The position numbers and the translations under genes are program-made. DNA of 5,985 nt from an uncultured Shinella sp. (lineage in GTDB: Bacteria > Pseudomonadota > Alphaproteobacteria > Rhizobiales > Rhizobiaceae), in assembly GCA_946886325.1 (NCBI GenBank), contig CAMPIK010000165.1:1-5985 (forward strand). The letters are read 5' to 3'. The notes under the pieces were generated by a model. That model did not search any database. It saw only the letters and a program-made list of their open reading frames with translations, and was not told the origin of the DNA. Of this stretch, positions 5,845-5,985 are shown piece after piece; the first letter of the stretch is position 1; each line of letters opens with the position of its first letter.

Positions 5845-5985
5845 TCAGAACCGGTCGGAAACCTGGATACCGGCCGGGCCGAGGATGACGGCGATGAGGA
5901 CGGGCAGGAAGAACAGGATCATCGGCACGGTCAGCTTCGGCGGCAGGGCGGCCGCCTTCTTCTCGGCTTCGTTCATGCGGGTATC
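5845..5985 (-). CDS. tadC: TadC, inner-membrane platform protein of the Tad pilus (T2SS F-domain family), C-terminus only
   Basis: Reading leftward from the right edge, 46 codons end in TGA at 5845-5847. The peptide contains ALPPKLTVPMILFFLPVL followed by IAVILGPAGI. That is the last transmembrane helix and tail typical of TadC, preceded by a charged NEAEKKAA segment. TadC pairs with TadB as the inner-membrane platform driven by the ATPase TadA/CpaF. The rest of the gene, and probably tadB and cpaF, lies beyond the right edge. The family is normally about 300-330 aa, so only about the last seventh is visible. Another GspF-family protein is possible, but the tail motif and the adjacent tadD favour TadC. 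Confidence 0.85.
   Translation of the reverse strand, partial: DTRMNEAEKKAAALPPKLTVPMILFFLPVLIAVILGPAGIQVSDRF

Noticed and set aside
5836..5857. CGACCGG/CCGGTCG hairpin spanning the tadC stop
   Set aside because: A real 7-bp dyad, but it has no U-tract and the better terminator lies just beyond it. It may be a chance effect of GC-rich codons.

Overview
This is a GC-rich, gene-dense chromosomal segment typical of a Rhizobiaceae-type alphaproteobacterium (Rhizobium, Agrobacterium, Sinorhizobium/Ensifer or Shinella-like). That placement rests on protein character, codon use strongly biased to G/C at third positions, and the pairing of a YejF-type ABC ATPase with the end of a Tad pilus locus. 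The genus was inferred without any database search. I see no mobile element, CRISPR array, rRNA or tRNA, and no compositional break that would suggest recent transfer.

Layout. (1) Positions 1-2097, + strand: the C-terminal two thirds of a tandem-ATPase peptide transporter subunit (YejF), followed after 13 nt by a GhrA-like 2-hydroxyacid dehydrogenase, probably as the tail of one operon. (2) Positions 2120-4795, - strand, read right to left: an M17 leucyl-type aminopeptidase, a short MarR-family regulator and a cytoplasmic SH3b-NlpC/P60 peptidase. The last two are only 7 nt apart. This cluster converges on ghrA with a 22-nt gap. (3) Positions 4796-4932: a divergent intergenic region with a perfect 12-bp palindrome, a 7-bp inverted repeat and a degenerate CtrA-like motif. 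(4) Positions 4933-5751, + strand: a TPR lipoprotein of the TadD type. It faces the C-terminus of tadC (5845-5985, - strand) across a strong bidirectional hairpin terminator.

How the genes may work together. YejABEF transporters import oligopeptides, and in Agrobacterium a Yej system has been linked to uptake of peptidoglycan fragments. The neighbouring NlpC/P60 protein has no signal peptide and resembles the cytoplasmic YkfC class, which cuts gamma-D-Glu-diaminopimelate bonds in recycled stem peptides. The M17 aminopeptidase could finish the released peptides. The most interesting reading of the window is therefore a peptide or murein-peptide salvage neighbourhood with its own MarR regulator, next to the end of a Tad pilus locus. 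The individual families are well known, and the joint role is inference. I found no clearly new type of system.
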